DNA of 64,000 nt from Rhodoferax potami. GTDB lineage: Bacteria; Pseudomonadota; Gammaproteobacteria; Burkholderiales; Burkholderiaceae_C. Where the stretch lies: positions 2,480,001-2,544,000 of the forward strand of contig NZ_JAVBIJ010000001.1 in NCBI RefSeq assembly GCF_032193765.1. The letters run 5' to 3'. A program made the position numbers and the translations under genes. Shown in pieces: positions 9,081 to 17,573 of the stretch; within the stretch, counting starts at the first letter, position 1, and the number at the start of each line of letters is the position of its first letter. A model generated the notes under the pieces. The model had not been told where the DNA came from and did no database searches. It was given only the letters and a program-made list of their open reading frames with translations.

Positions 9081-10523
9081 TCAGGCAAACAGGCCGTGCA
9101 GAAACCACGCTAGTGCGTCCGGGTCTGAAGGCCCCGAGGCAGCCTCGGTGTGCGCCGCCAGCCGCTCGCGGTACACCCACACCAACCCTGCCTGCGGGCT
9201 GCGGGCCATGTAGTAGTCGCGCAAAGCGGGCTCGCCTTCGAGCCAGCCGGTCTCCAGACGCTGCGGGCCGGCCAGTAGCGTGAGTGCGCCGTGGTAGTGG
9301 GGAATGCTTTGGCGCACCACCAAACGCTGCGGCACCGGCAGCAGCCAGGTGGGATACAGGTCGGCCGCGGGCAACACATCACGCTCTGATTCAGAGTCTT
9401 TTAGGCCTCTGGCGCTCATGGAATGTGCGCGAGCAGCTCCTGATTTCATAGCAGATTGGTTTTCTTTGCGTGTCGTATCTGCCCGCCACGGCTGCCAGCG
9501 CTGCATGCGTTCGGGCCGGTGGTCGGCCTGCGGGGTGGCGCACTGCACGCTGTGCGCGCCCAGCCGGGCGGCCAAGCGCTCCAGAGTCTGATGCAGGCTG
9601 TCGCCTTTGCGCACGTCTTCGGGCAGCAGGCTGTGGCTCTCGCCGCCCAGCGGCTGGGTCTGCAGGCTGCGCAGGCGCAGGTACAACACCGGCGCGGGCA
9701 ACGTCACGCGGGCCAGCTGCTCACCCAGAATGCGCTGCAGGTGGCTCATGTCCTGCGTGGCCTCGGCGGTGCGCAGTTCCAGGCGGCCTTGCTGGCCGCC
9801 TTGATGGTGGGCGTCCACATGGCGGGTGTTGGCGCGGCGCGCATCCAGCTCCCACAGCAGCTCCAGCGCCAGCACACCGGCCTGGCGGGCGCGCAGCCAC
9901 ACCAGCAGTTGCGCCAGCAGGCGGCGCGCGCCGAACAGCAAGGCCGGCGCCGAATCCACACTGGCCGCCAGCTCCAGCGGGGCATCAAACACATCGGGCA
10001 GCGTGAGCCAGGGGTAGACCTCAGGGCGCTGGCCGTAGGCGCGGTCCAGTGCGTCCACCACCTCGGCGCCAAAGCGCCGCACCACACCGCCACGCGGCAG
10101 AGCCCGCAGCTGCCCCCAGGTGCGCACGCCCAGGCGGGCCAGCGTGGGCAGGTGCGCGTGGGCCGCGGCTAGGGTGTGGACCGGCAGGGCATCGGGCAGC
10201 ACCGCACGCACCGGCGCGGCCTGCCCCACCCTACAGGCGTGCACCTGCAGCGCCGCCAGCGCTATTAAAGATGTAGCACCTTGCGCATATTCCGCGAGCG
10301 CTACAGGCTTATTTGGCTCTAAAAGTTGCCGCAGCAACGCTGTGCGCCCGCCGAACAGGCGCTCGCTGGCCGACACCTCCAGCACCAGTACATCGCCCAC
10401 GCGGGCCACCAGCGGTGTAAAGCGCAACGCCCACCATGCCAGCGCGGTGGCGGTATCCACCAGCGCAGGCTCGGTCGGAGTGGCCGCTGCATCAGGCGAC
10501 GGCCGCAGCGCGATCCAGTGCAT
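9081..10523 (-). CDS. imuB: ImuB, inactive Y-family polymerase of the SOS mutasome
   Basis: About 480 residues from the ATG at 10523 (MHWIALRPSP). It belongs to the Y-family-like ImuB group, which lacks polymerase activity but joins ImuA and DnaE2 at the beta clamp for error-prone lesion bypass. Supporting stretches are SERLFGGRTALLRQ, the helix-hairpin-like LARLGVRTWGQLRALPRGGVVRRFG, and the C-terminal LLPVPQRL and GPQRLETGWL. It overlaps the end of imuA by 32 bases, so the two are coupled. Two dispersed palindromic repeats lie inside the frame and add peptide. No dnaE2 follows here; the next gene is convergent. Confidence 0.87.
   Translation of the reverse strand: MHWIALRPSPDAAATPTEPALVDTATALAWWALRFTPLVARVGDVLVLEVSASERLFGGRTALLRQLLEPNKPVALAEYAQGATSLIALAALQVHACRVGQAAPVRAVLPDALPVHTLAAAHAHLPTLARLGVRTWGQLRALPRGGVVRRFGAEVVDALDRAYGQRPEVYPWLTLPDVFDAPLELAASVDSAPALLFGARRLLAQLLVWLRARQAGVLALELLWELDARRANTRHVDAHHQGGQQGRLELRTAEATQDMSHLQRILGEQLARVTLPAPVLYLRLRSLQTQPLGGESHSLLPEDVRKGDSLHQTLERLAARLGAHSVQCATPQADHRPERMQRWQPWRADTTRKENQSAMKSGAARAHSMSARGLKDSESERDVLPAADLYPTWLLPVPQRLVVRQSIPHYHGALTLLAGPQRLETGWLEGEPALRDYYMARSPQAGLVWVYRERLAAHTEAASGPSDPDALAWFLHGLFA
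9400..9453 (-). repeat. Dispersed palindromic repeat, copy C, inside imuB
   Basis: On the minus strand it reads CTATGAAATCAGGAGCTGC, then TCGCGCACATTCCATGAGCG and AGAGGCCTAAAAG, matching copy A (868-926) and copy B (10261-10314). It lies in frame in the ImuB linker before the C-terminal domain and encodes polar residues (around SAMKSGAARAHSMSARGLK). Confidence 0.65.
10261..10314 (+). repeat. Dispersed palindromic repeat, copy B, inside imuB
   Basis: Reads CTATTAAAGATGTAGCACC, then TTGCGCATATTCCGCGAGCG and CTACAGGC on the plus strand. It is visibly more AT-rich than the surrounding imuB sequence. It is translated in frame as part of EPNKPVALAEYAQGATSL in ImuB. Confidence 0.65.
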
Positions 10524-11517
10524 GGCCTGCCTCCTCATCCATAGGCCCAAGCGCATCGGCCGCTCCGTGCGCCGCCACGGCCAGCTCGCCTTGCGCGGGC
10601 GGTAGCGGTGGCCACGGCAGTGCTTGGCTCTGCGCGCCCCCCAGCGCCTGCTGCTGAAAAGCGGCGCGCGTGGCCTGTGCATCCAGCGGCGTGTCAGACA
10701 ACATGCCCCACGCTGAAGCGCGCTCTTGCTCCATGCCCTGTGTCAAGGCACGACTGGCGGCCAACAGTAGGCCCAATTGCTGGCTGCGGGCCTGCAAGTG
10801 CAAAGGCTCGGCCAAGGGCGGGCCGCGCCGCTTGAGGATGTCGACCTCCAACCCGTCGAGCCACCGCCCGTGCAATGGGCCTTGCCGCGCGTGCCGGGCG
10901 CGGGCCATCGGCTGCACCAAGAGGCGCAGCACGGCGGGCGACGCGTCGCTGCGCGCACGGTCTGGCCGCATCACAAACAGCAGCTTGTGGTGCTCGGCGG
11001 CCGCCAAGTGCAAGCGGCGGAGCTGGTCGCCCCGGGCCTGCGGCAGCCAGGCCAACACAGCATCCACCTCGGCGCAGCGCAGCACCTGCTCGGTGGCCCA
11101 GAGACGTCCGCTCGCTTCATCTTTGACGCGCGCGCGCTCTCCTACAGCGGCAGACGCCAGCACCGACAGCAGCCGCCCCGAGCGCAAGCCCAACCGGGAG
11201 AGCGCCGGCGCAAACGGCAGCTGCGGCGGCCCCACCATCACCACCGGGCCGCGCCCGCACGCTGCCAGCGCTGGCAGCAGCAGGCGCCACTCGCTGTGCG
11301 CGCCGGCAGGCTGCAACAGCTCCACCAAAGCGCCCACCGGCCAGCCGCCGCCGGGCAAATGTGCGTCCAAGAGCGCATCGCCCGTGGCCTGCACCGCCTC
11401 TGTGGGCGTGGCCAGCGTGTGCGCGTGCCAGACACCGGCGTGGATGTCCTGCGGGTCCGGCACACCGGTGGCCAAGGCCGTGTCAGCAAGATGGGAATGG
11501 CGCGCAGCGCTAGTCAT
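10492..11517 (-). CDS. imuA: ImuA, SOS mutasome RecA-like protein
   Basis: A 341-residue protein of the ImuA/SulA-like group. HLPGGGWPVGALVELLQP matches the start of the RecA-like fold in this family, followed by VVMVGPPQLPFAPAL and the helicase-like stretch LRRLHLAAAEHHKLLFVMRP. ImuA binds RecA and ImuB and assists translesion synthesis after DNA damage. A LexA box lies 20 bases upstream of the ATG, so the pair imuA-imuB is an SOS operon. The start at 11517 fits the position of that box. Confidence 0.87.
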   Translation of the reverse strand: MTSAARHSHLADTALATGVPDPQDIHAGVWHAHTLATPTEAVQATGDALLDAHLPGGGWPVGALVELLQPAGAHSEWRLLLPALAACGRGPVVMVGPPQLPFAPALSRLGLRSGRLLSVLASAAVGERARVKDEASGRLWATEQVLRCAEVDAVLAWLPQARGDQLRRLHLAAAEHHKLLFVMRPDRARSDASPAVLRLLVQPMARARHARQGPLHGRWLDGLEVDILKRRGPPLAEPLHLQARSQQLGLLLAASRALTQGMEQERASAWGMLSDTPLDAQATRAAFQQQALGGAQSQALPWPPLPPAQGELAVAAHGAADALGPMDEEAGHALDRAAAVA

Positions 11518-11536
11518 GGCAAGGGCTTCAATAAAT

Positions 11537-11556
11537 TACTGTATTTTTAAACAGTA
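11537..11556 (-). promoter_or_regulatory. LexA (SOS) box of imuA-imuB
   Basis: TACTGTATTTTTAAACAGTA, a near-perfect palindrome of the form CTGT-N8-ACAG as used by proteobacterial LexA. It is centred about 29 bases upstream of the imuA start, where a repressor would cover the promoter. Confidence 0.9.
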
Positions 11557-11648
11557 TATGGAAAAGCCCTCTGCTATCAAAATCAAGAACAGAGTTTGCA
11601 GGCCTGGCGGGCGCTAGCGGGGTGGCCGGTTTTGCTAGAGTGCCTGCC

Positions 11649-12278
11649 ATGAACACCGCACCGTCTTTGACCGCCCTGAAACCCCTGTTTGCATCTGCCT
11701 GGCACGATGCCGGCGCACACACCGACGGCACCGCGCTGTGCGACGCACTGCTGGGGGCCTACGCCGAGCCGCAGCGTCATTACCACAGCACCCAGCATCT
11801 GGCCGAGTGCCTGCAAGGGTTTGAAGTGGTGCGGCATCTAGCGCAGCGGCCTGCCGAAGTGGCGCTGGCACTCTGGTTTCACGACGCGGTGTATGACGTG
11901 CATGGCCACGACAACGAGGCACAAAGTGCCGCCTGGGCCCGGCAGGCGCTCACCACGGCCGGGGTGCAGGCAGACGTGGCAGAGCGCGTCTACGAGCTGG
12001 TCATGGCCACCCGCCACACCAGTGCGCCCGCCGCAGGCGATGCGCAGTTGCTGGTGGACATCGACCTCTCCATCCTCGGCGCCGACGCGCAGCGCTTTGC
12101 GCAATACGGGCAACAGATCCGCAAGGAATACGCCTTCGTGCCCGAGGACCTGTTCCGCACCAAGCGCAAAGAGGTGCTGCAGTCCTTCGCAGCCCGCCCC
12201 CGCATCTACGGCACCGACCACTTCCACGCCACACTAGAGGCCCGTGCGCGGGTCAATCTGGCGCAGGCAGTGGCTTAA
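11649..12278 (+). CDS. HD-superfamily predicted metal-dependent phosphohydrolase
   Basis: About 209 residues from the ATG at 11649 (an upstream in-frame start at 11622 is less likely). The family pattern is clear: RHYHSTQHLAEC, then ALWFHDAVYDVHGHDNEAQSA, then LVDIDLSILG. The HD pair (FHDAVYD) and the other His/Asp residues bind metal in HD hydrolases. Close relatives are often mislabelled after a neuronal receptor subunit; the substrate is unknown. It is divergent from imuA and followed after 12 bases by the flavin reductase gene, so they may be co-transcribed. Confidence 0.8.
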   Translation: MNTAPSLTALKPLFASAWHDAGAHTDGTALCDALLGAYAEPQRHYHSTQHLAECLQGFEVVRHLAQRPAEVALALWFHDAVYDVHGHDNEAQSAAWARQALTTAGVQADVAERVYELVMATRHTSAPAAGDAQLLVDIDLSILGADAQRFAQYGQQIRKEYAFVPEDLFRTKRKEVLQSFAARPRIYGTDHFHATLEARARVNLAQAVA

Positions 12279-12290
12279 CCACACTCCCCC

Positions 12291-12875
12291 ATGAACACCC
12301 TGCCCGACTTCTGCTCCCCCGTCCCACTGGACAAGGCGTACCGCCTGCTCAACCATGGCCCCACAGTGTTGGTGTCGTCCGCGCACGCCGGCGAACACAA
12401 CGTGATGGCCGCTGCCTGGTCCATGCCACTGGACTTCCAGCCGCCCAAGGTGACAGTGGTCATCGACAAGGCCACCCGCACCCGTGCGCTGGTAGAAGGC
12501 GGTGGCTGGTTTGCGCTGAACATCCCGGCTCGCGCTCTGGCGCAAGCCACGCTGGGAGTGGGCACCGACAGCGCACTCACCACGCCTGACAAACTGCAGC
12601 GCCATGGCATCCACACGTTTACACCGCAGGAAAGCTCTGTGCCACTGGTGCAGGGCTGCGTGGGCTGGTTGCTGTGCAAAGTGCTGCCCGAGCCACACAA
12701 CCAACAAACCTACGACCTGTTCATCGGTGAAGTAGCCCACGCCTGGGCGGACAGCCGCGTGTTCATCAACGGACACTGGGAATTCGACCAAGCACCGGAT
12801 GATTTGCGCACGCTGCACTATGTGGCGGGTGGGCAGTTTTTTGTGATTGGGGAAGGGGTAAATGAGAAACTATAA
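12291..12875 (+). CDS. Flavin reductase-like FMN-binding protein
   Basis: A 194-residue protein of the flavin reductase-like split-barrel family. The N-terminal pattern RLLNHGPTVLVSSAHAGEHNVMAAAW, written here in part, and the following PPKVTVVIDKATRTRALVE and GWFALNIP are typical for FMN-binding reductases that supply reduced flavin or act on small substrates. The partner enzyme is not visible. It lies 12 bases after the HD-domain gene. Downstream sequence to 13005 is AT-rich and holds no gene I can recognise. Confidence 0.82.
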   Translation: MNTLPDFCSPVPLDKAYRLLNHGPTVLVSSAHAGEHNVMAAAWSMPLDFQPPKVTVVIDKATRTRALVEGGGWFALNIPARALAQATLGVGTDSALTTPDKLQRHGIHTFTPQESSVPLVQGCVGWLLCKVLPEPHNQQTYDLFIGEVAHAWADSRVFINGHWEFDQAPDDLRTLHYVAGGQFFVIGEGVNEKL

Positions 12876-13005
12876 AAAAAGGGAGGGCCCAAGAAATACA
12901 TAAGAACTCATGCGCATCAAAGCAATATAAATTTCATAAAAAACAAAATGAAGCTGCGAGACCCGATGAAATTGAGTTAAATTTGTATTTTAAAAAGGGA
13001 TAAAC

Positions 13006-13199
13006 ATGAAAATTTCAATAATCTTTGCAGCATGCTTAATCATCAGTGGGTGCGCATCGATCACAAAGGGAACGAGTCAAACACTCGTATTCAATTTAGA
13101 CCCTGATTCAGCGCGATGTGTTTTAACCCGTGATGGGGATGGTGAAATCGGTTCAATATCAGCCAAGAACAACACTGTTACTGTTGGAAAAGATAAAGA
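13006..13199 (+). pseudogene. Small lipoprotein gene, 5' part, split by IS copy A
   Basis: The frame begins with a lipoprotein signal, MKISIIFAACLIISGCAS, with the lipobox ISGC at residues 13-16. It continues to GKDK, where IS copy A enters. Removing the IS and one copy of its 6-bp duplication restores a 124-residue frame ending at 15005. An apparent fusion ending in PCNPHERL comes from reading into the IS end. A ribosome site (AAGGGA) lies just upstream of the ATG. Similar small lipoproteins are common in proteobacteria with unknown role. Confidence 0.8.
13194..13199. repeat. 6-bp target-site duplication of IS copy A, left
   Basis: TAAAGA, repeated exactly at 14819-14824. Confidence 0.85.
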
Positions 13200-14818
13200 G
13201 TTGTCCCTGCAAAACCCCTGCAACCCGCATGAACGCTTGTGATCTGGGGTGATTCCGGATGGTCAGAACTCTCAAATAGATATTCAATGGAGTCTGTTTT
13301 CTGGGAGTTTTTGAAAGCAGCGCCATGACCGATGACTTTTTCCGCAACCGCCTGGATCAGATGATCGATTTGCGCCACCCTCTGGCGGTGCTTGCTAACC
13401 GCATGCCTTGGCAAGAGATCGAAGCCTCCCTCGTCCAGCGCTGGGCACGCCAGGTCAAGTCTGGCAAGAAGATAGAAGACTTGGACTTGTTTGGTCCGGT
13501 CTCGGCCGTTGCCGGTGGCGGCGTCTCCAATGCCGGCCGTCCCCGTCTGCCCACCCGGTTAATGGTTGCCTTGCTGTACCTCAAGCATGCGTTCAATGAG
13601 AGCGACGAGGACGTGATCCAGCGCTGGGGTGAGACCCCCACTTGGCAGTACTTTTCTGGCAACGAATACTTTGAACACCAGTGGCCGTGCGACCCGACAC
13701 AACTGGGGCGCTTTCGTAAAGCTCTGGGCGAAGAAGGCGTGGAAGAACTGCTGGCCCGCACCATGGAAGTGGCGGTCACCCTCAAGCTGATTGCCAAGAA
13801 AGAATTGACCCGCATGATCGTGGACTCCACGGTGCAAGAAAAAGCTGTGGCACATCCCACCGACAGCAAGCTGCTGGAGACCGCCCGATCCAAGGTGGTC
13901 GAGTTGGCCAAAGCCAATGGCATCGAGCTCAAACAGACCTACGCCAAAGAAGGCCAACTGCTGGGCTACAAGGCTGGGCGCTATGCCCATGCCCGCCAGT
14001 TCAAGCGCATGCGCAAAGCCATCAAACGCCAGCGCACCATCGTTGGACGGCTGCAGCGCGAGGTGGCTCGCAAGATGACCACGCTCAGCCAAGCCATACA
14101 AGAGACCTTGGGCCAGACCTTGGACAAGGCCAAACGCTTGGTCACGCAGACCGGCAGTCGCAAGGCAGTGGACAACCGCGCCAAGCTCTACAGCTGGCAT
14201 GCGCCCGAGGTGGAGTGCATCTCAAAAGGCAAGAGCCGCAATCCGTACGAGTTCGGCGTGAAGGTGGGTCTGGCCATGACGCTCAAGGGCAATTTGATCG
14301 TGGGAGCCAGGAGCTTTCCCGGTAACCCGTATGACGGGCACACCATGCACGAGCAGATCGAGCAAAGCGCTATCCTGATGCAAGGCTTGGGGGTCAAGCC
14401 CGAGGTGGTGTACGCAGACTTGGGCTACCGGGGTGTGGACAAAGACAACCCGGACATTGAGATCAAACACCGGGGCAAGGACAAGCGGTTGACCGATGAA
14501 GAGCGCAGACTGCTCAAACGGCGCCAAGCGATCGAGCCGATCATCGGGCACCTCAAAGCGGATCACCGCATGGACCGCTGCCACCTCAAAGGCTCAGCAG
14601 GCGATGCACTGCACGCGGTGCTGTGCGCGGCGGGCTACAACATCCGCTGGCTGCTGCGGATGATCGCCCGGAAAGGCCTGGGCCTTTTGTTGTGCCTGCT
14701 GCAGGTGAGCGGTTTGACGGGCTTGTTTGAGAAATTGGCCAAAATCATCGGCCTCAACCGACTGCAAGGCTCAGATCGGCGCTGGGGGGTGGCTTGAAGT
14801 GAATTTTGCAGGGACGAC
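13200..14818 (+). mobile_element. IS5/IS1182-like element, copy A (1619 bp)
   Basis: Ends are GTTGTCCCTGCAAAA and (reverse complement of the right end) GTCGTCCCTGCAAAA, 14 of 15 bases alike. TAAAGA is duplicated on both sides. This is one of seven copies in the window; the transposase is identical in every intact copy. The 6-bp duplication is seen at three independent insertions (A, E and G), so I take it as the rule for this element. The family label IS5/IS1182-like rests on the transposase only. Confidence 0.93.
13325..14797 (+). CDS. IS5/IS1182-like transposase, copy A
   Basis: A 490-residue DDE transposase. The N-terminal DUF772-like part (PTRLMVALLYLKHAFNESD) is followed by a basic, helical middle and the catalytic core, with likely acidic residues D167 in MIVDSTVQEKA, D365 in VVYADLGYRG and E404 in RQAIEPIIGHLKADHRM. 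The last 45 residues are hydrophobic and leucine-rich. Reading frame intact. Confidence 0.9.
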   Translation: MTDDFFRNRLDQMIDLRHPLAVLANRMPWQEIEASLVQRWARQVKSGKKIEDLDLFGPVSAVAGGGVSNAGRPRLPTRLMVALLYLKHAFNESDEDVIQRWGETPTWQYFSGNEYFEHQWPCDPTQLGRFRKALGEEGVEELLARTMEVAVTLKLIAKKELTRMIVDSTVQEKAVAHPTDSKLLETARSKVVELAKANGIELKQTYAKEGQLLGYKAGRYAHARQFKRMRKAIKRQRTIVGRLQREVARKMTTLSQAIQETLGQTLDKAKRLVTQTGSRKAVDNRAKLYSWHAPEVECISKGKSRNPYEFGVKVGLAMTLKGNLIVGARSFPGNPYDGHTMHEQIEQSAILMQGLGVKPEVVYADLGYRGVDKDNPDIEIKHRGKDKRLTDEERRLLKRRQAIEPIIGHLKADHRMDRCHLKGSAGDALHAVLCAAGYNIRWLLRMIARKGLGLLLCLLQVSGLTGLFEKLAKIIGLNRLQGSDRRWGVA

Positions 14819-15005
14819 TAAAGACGACATCATTGTCCGATGCACTGCGCCTGGTTTTAAACAAAAAATCACTCGTTTAACGAGTTCAGCTGAAACATCT
14901 GGCGTTGTTGGCGGCGCGTTTATTGACTTGGGAATCACAGACATGATTACAGGTGCCATGTGGGCTTACCCAAACACTACATCCATCGCAATGGAAAAAG
15001 AATAG
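14819..15005 (+). pseudogene. Small lipoprotein gene, 3' part
   Basis: After the second TAAAGA (14819-14824) the lipoprotein frame continues at 14825: DIIVRCTAPGFKQKITRL to the TAG at 15003-15005. The end contains a Gly/Ala-rich segment (GVVGGAFIDLGITDMITGAM), typical of small lipoproteins with a membrane-associated tail. It is not translatable as part of the lipoprotein while the IS is present. Confidence 0.8.
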
Positions 15006-15030
15006 CTCGCTATATTCTGTGAACTAAGTA

Positions 15031-16649
15031 GTCGTCCCTGCAAAATTCACTTCAAGCCACCCCCCAGCGCCGATCTGAGCCTTGCAGTCGGTTGAGGCCG
15101 ATGATTTTGGCCAATTTCTCAAACAAGCCCGTCAAACCGCTCACCTGCAGCAGGCACAACAAAAGGCCCAGGCCTTTCCGGGCGATCATCCGCAGCAGCC
15201 AGCGGATGTTGTAGCCCGCCGCGCACAGCACCGCGTGCAGTGCATCGCCTGCTGAGCCTTTGAGGTGGCAGCGGTCCATGCGGTGATCCGCTTTGAGGTG
15301 CCCGATGATCGGCTCGATCGCTTGGCGCCGTTTGAGCAGTCTGCGCTCTTCATCGGTCAACCGCTTGTCCTTGCCCCGGTGTTTGATCTCAATGTCCGGG
15401 TTGTCTTTGTCCACACCCCGGTAGCCCAAGTCTGCGTACACCACCTCGGGCTTGACCCCCAAGCCTTGCATCAGGATAGCGCTTTGCTCGATCTGCTCGT
15501 GCATGGTGTGCCCGTCATACGGGTTACCGGGAAAGCTCCTGGCTCCCACGATCAAATTGCCCTTGAGCGTCATGGCCAGACCCACCTTCACGCCGAACTC
15601 GTACGGATTGCGGCTCTTGCCTTTTGAGATGCACTCCACCTCGGGCGCATGCCAGCTGTAGAGCTTGGCGCGGTTGTCCACTGCCTTGCGACTGCCGGTC
15701 TGCGTGACCAAGCGTTTGGCCTTGTCCAAGGTCTGGCCCAAGGTCTCTTGTATGGCTTGGCTGAGCGTGGTCATCTTGCGAGCCACCTCGCGCTGCAGCC
15801 GTCCAACGATGGTGCGCTGGCGTTTGATGGCTTTGCGCATGCGCTTGAACTGGCGGGCATGGGCATAGCGCCCAGCCTTGTAGCCCAGCAGTTGGCCTTC
15901 TTTGGCGTAGGTCTGTTTGAGCTCGATGCCATTGGCTTTGGCCAACTCGACCACCTTGGATCGGGCGGTCTCCAGCAGCTTGCTGTCGGTGGGATGTGCC
16001 ACAGCTTTTTCTTGCACCGTGGAGTCCACGATCATGCGGGTCAATTCTTTCTTGGCAATCAGCTTGAGGGTGACCGCCACTTCCATGGTGCGGGCCAGCA
16101 GTTCTTCCACGCCTTCTTCGCCCAGAGCTTTACGAAAGCGCCCCAGTTGTGTCGGGTCGCACGGCCACTGGTGTTCAAAGTATTCGTTGCCAGAAAAGTA
16201 CTGCCAAGTGGGGGTCTCACCCCAGCGCTGGATCACGTCCTCGTCGCTCTCATTGAACGCATGCTTGAGGTACAGCAAGGCAACCATTAACCGGGTGGGC
16301 AGACGGGGACGGCCGGCATTGGAGACGCCGCCACCGGCAACGGCCGAGACCGGACCAAACAAGTCCAAGTCTTCTATCTTCTTGCCAGACTTGACCTGGC
16401 GTGCCCAGCGCTGGACGAGGGAGGCTTCGATCTCTTGCCAAGGCATGCGGTTAGCAAGCACCGCCAGAGGGTGGCGCAAATCGATCATCTGATCCAGGCG
16501 GTTGCGGAAAAAGTCATCGGTCATGGCGCTGCTTTCAAAAACTCCCAGAAAACAGACTCCATTGAATATCTATTTGAGAGTTCTGACCATCCGGAATCAC
16601 CCCAGATCACAAGCGTTCATGCGGGTTGCAGGGGTTTTGCAGGGACAAC
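15031..16649 (-). mobile_element. IS5/IS1182-like element, copy B
   Basis: 1619 bp, opposite orientation to copy A and only 212 bases from it. Flanks are TAAGTA on the left and TCCATA on the right, which do not match, so this copy was placed by recombination or belongs to a composite whose outer end is elsewhere. Confidence 0.92.
15052..16524 (-). CDS. IS5/IS1182-like transposase, copy B
   Basis: 490 residues, identical to copy A. Intact DDE core. Confidence 0.9.
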   Translation of the reverse strand: MTDDFFRNRLDQMIDLRHPLAVLANRMPWQEIEASLVQRWARQVKSGKKIEDLDLFGPVSAVAGGGVSNAGRPRLPTRLMVALLYLKHAFNESDEDVIQRWGETPTWQYFSGNEYFEHQWPCDPTQLGRFRKALGEEGVEELLARTMEVAVTLKLIAKKELTRMIVDSTVQEKAVAHPTDSKLLETARSKVVELAKANGIELKQTYAKEGQLLGYKAGRYAHARQFKRMRKAIKRQRTIVGRLQREVARKMTTLSQAIQETLGQTLDKAKRLVTQTGSRKAVDNRAKLYSWHAPEVECISKGKSRNPYEFGVKVGLAMTLKGNLIVGARSFPGNPYDGHTMHEQIEQSAILMQGLGVKPEVVYADLGYRGVDKDNPDIEIKHRGKDKRLTDEERRLLKRRQAIEPIIGHLKADHRMDRCHLKGSAGDALHAVLCAAGYNIRWLLRMIARKGLGLLLCLLQVSGLTGLFEKLAKIIGLNRLQGSDRRWGVA

Positions 16650-16865
16650 TCCATAGATCCAAATTTACTGCAATACAGTGGCCATTTGTGAGAAAATAGA
16701 ATCTAGAAATGAGCAATTATCATATATAAATGAAACTTGAATATGGTCTGAATATCTGCGCGAAAACCAATCCAAATCAAAAAAAAGAAAGCTTCTGAAA
16801 GCTAACTTGCAGTCATTCCGCTTATTATCTTCCGTGTAAATAAAATTTATATTGGAAGTCATATA

Positions 16866-17558
16866 ATGCAAGACATAAATATTGATTTCGATGCTGATAA
16901 TTTCGATATCCAGAAATTAATCAAGCATGACCGTTTTTTGGAAAAACTATTGCTCACTGTATTGTTTCCGGATCGGTCTTCGACTGTATGTCGGGCAGAC
17001 CGTATCAGACAGTATTCCCGCTCGATCCTATCAGCACTCAATATTGACTCTCAAGATTGTTTAGATGCTTCAGTGGAAAATATAGGGAGGATGGCATTAA
17101 TTCATGATTTGCGCTTGGATTTTCTGTTAACGAGCTGCTCTTATCCGAAGTCTATCAACTTGCCCTTGGATAATTCGAAATTACAGTATGATGAATTTAG
17201 CAGTCAAGTTCAAATTAAACAGGGCGCGGAAGTTGATTTGAATAAGCATTGTTCAGTTGCACTTCATGCGTTACACGCTGTCCGTGGCAGTTTTAAATAC
17301 TCTATTAATTTGACGGAATGTGAAAGGCAAAGTATGCACTTACTTGCAGCATTGTTTCCAATGCTAGTTTGTTATGATGATATTTTCAGAGAGGGGTTTG
17401 GCTCGATAGAAGTACGTCACAAAAATGCTGTAGATGGTGTTATGTCAGCCTTTGGCGAGTCCATTGATCCATCACTATGCAGTGCATTTTTATCAGTCCA
17501 ATCTGACTTCAAGTTTATAGGCTTGCAAGCAACCTCTTCAAATTTTCAAAATTTTTGA
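16866..17558 (+). CDS. Unknown AT-rich gene, amplified copy 1
   Basis: A 230-residue protein with no signal peptide, no membrane segment and no domain I can name with confidence. It starts MQDINIDFDADNFDIQKL, after a good ribosome site (GGAAG, 9 bases before the ATG). The gene and the 216 bases in front of it are visibly more AT-rich than the neighbourhood, a sign of transfer. The C-terminal stretch CYDDIFREGF, then FGESIDPSLCSAFL, faintly recalls the end of HD-GYP domains, but the catalytic HD and GYP residues are not visible. It is the only non-transposon gene in the amplified unit. Confidence 0.6.
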   Translation: MQDINIDFDADNFDIQKLIKHDRFLEKLLLTVLFPDRSSTVCRADRIRQYSRSILSALNIDSQDCLDASVENIGRMALIHDLRLDFLLTSCSYPKSINLPLDNSKLQYDEFSSQVQIKQGAEVDLNKHCSVALHALHAVRGSFKYSINLTECERQSMHLLAALFPMLVCYDDIFREGFGSIEVRHKNAVDGVMSAFGESIDPSLCSAFLSVQSDFKFIGLQATSSNFQNF

Positions 17559-17573
17559 TAAACTACGAAAGGC

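Noticed and set aside
9456..11617. Plus-strand frames across imuB and imuA (238, 315 and 257 codons).
   Set aside because: Antisense to recognised genes, with Ala/Arg/Pro-rich low-complexity translations.
13006..13242. A 78-residue lipoprotein ending in PCNPHERL as an intact gene.
   Set aside because: The last residues come from the IS end; the true frame resumes at 14825 after the duplication.
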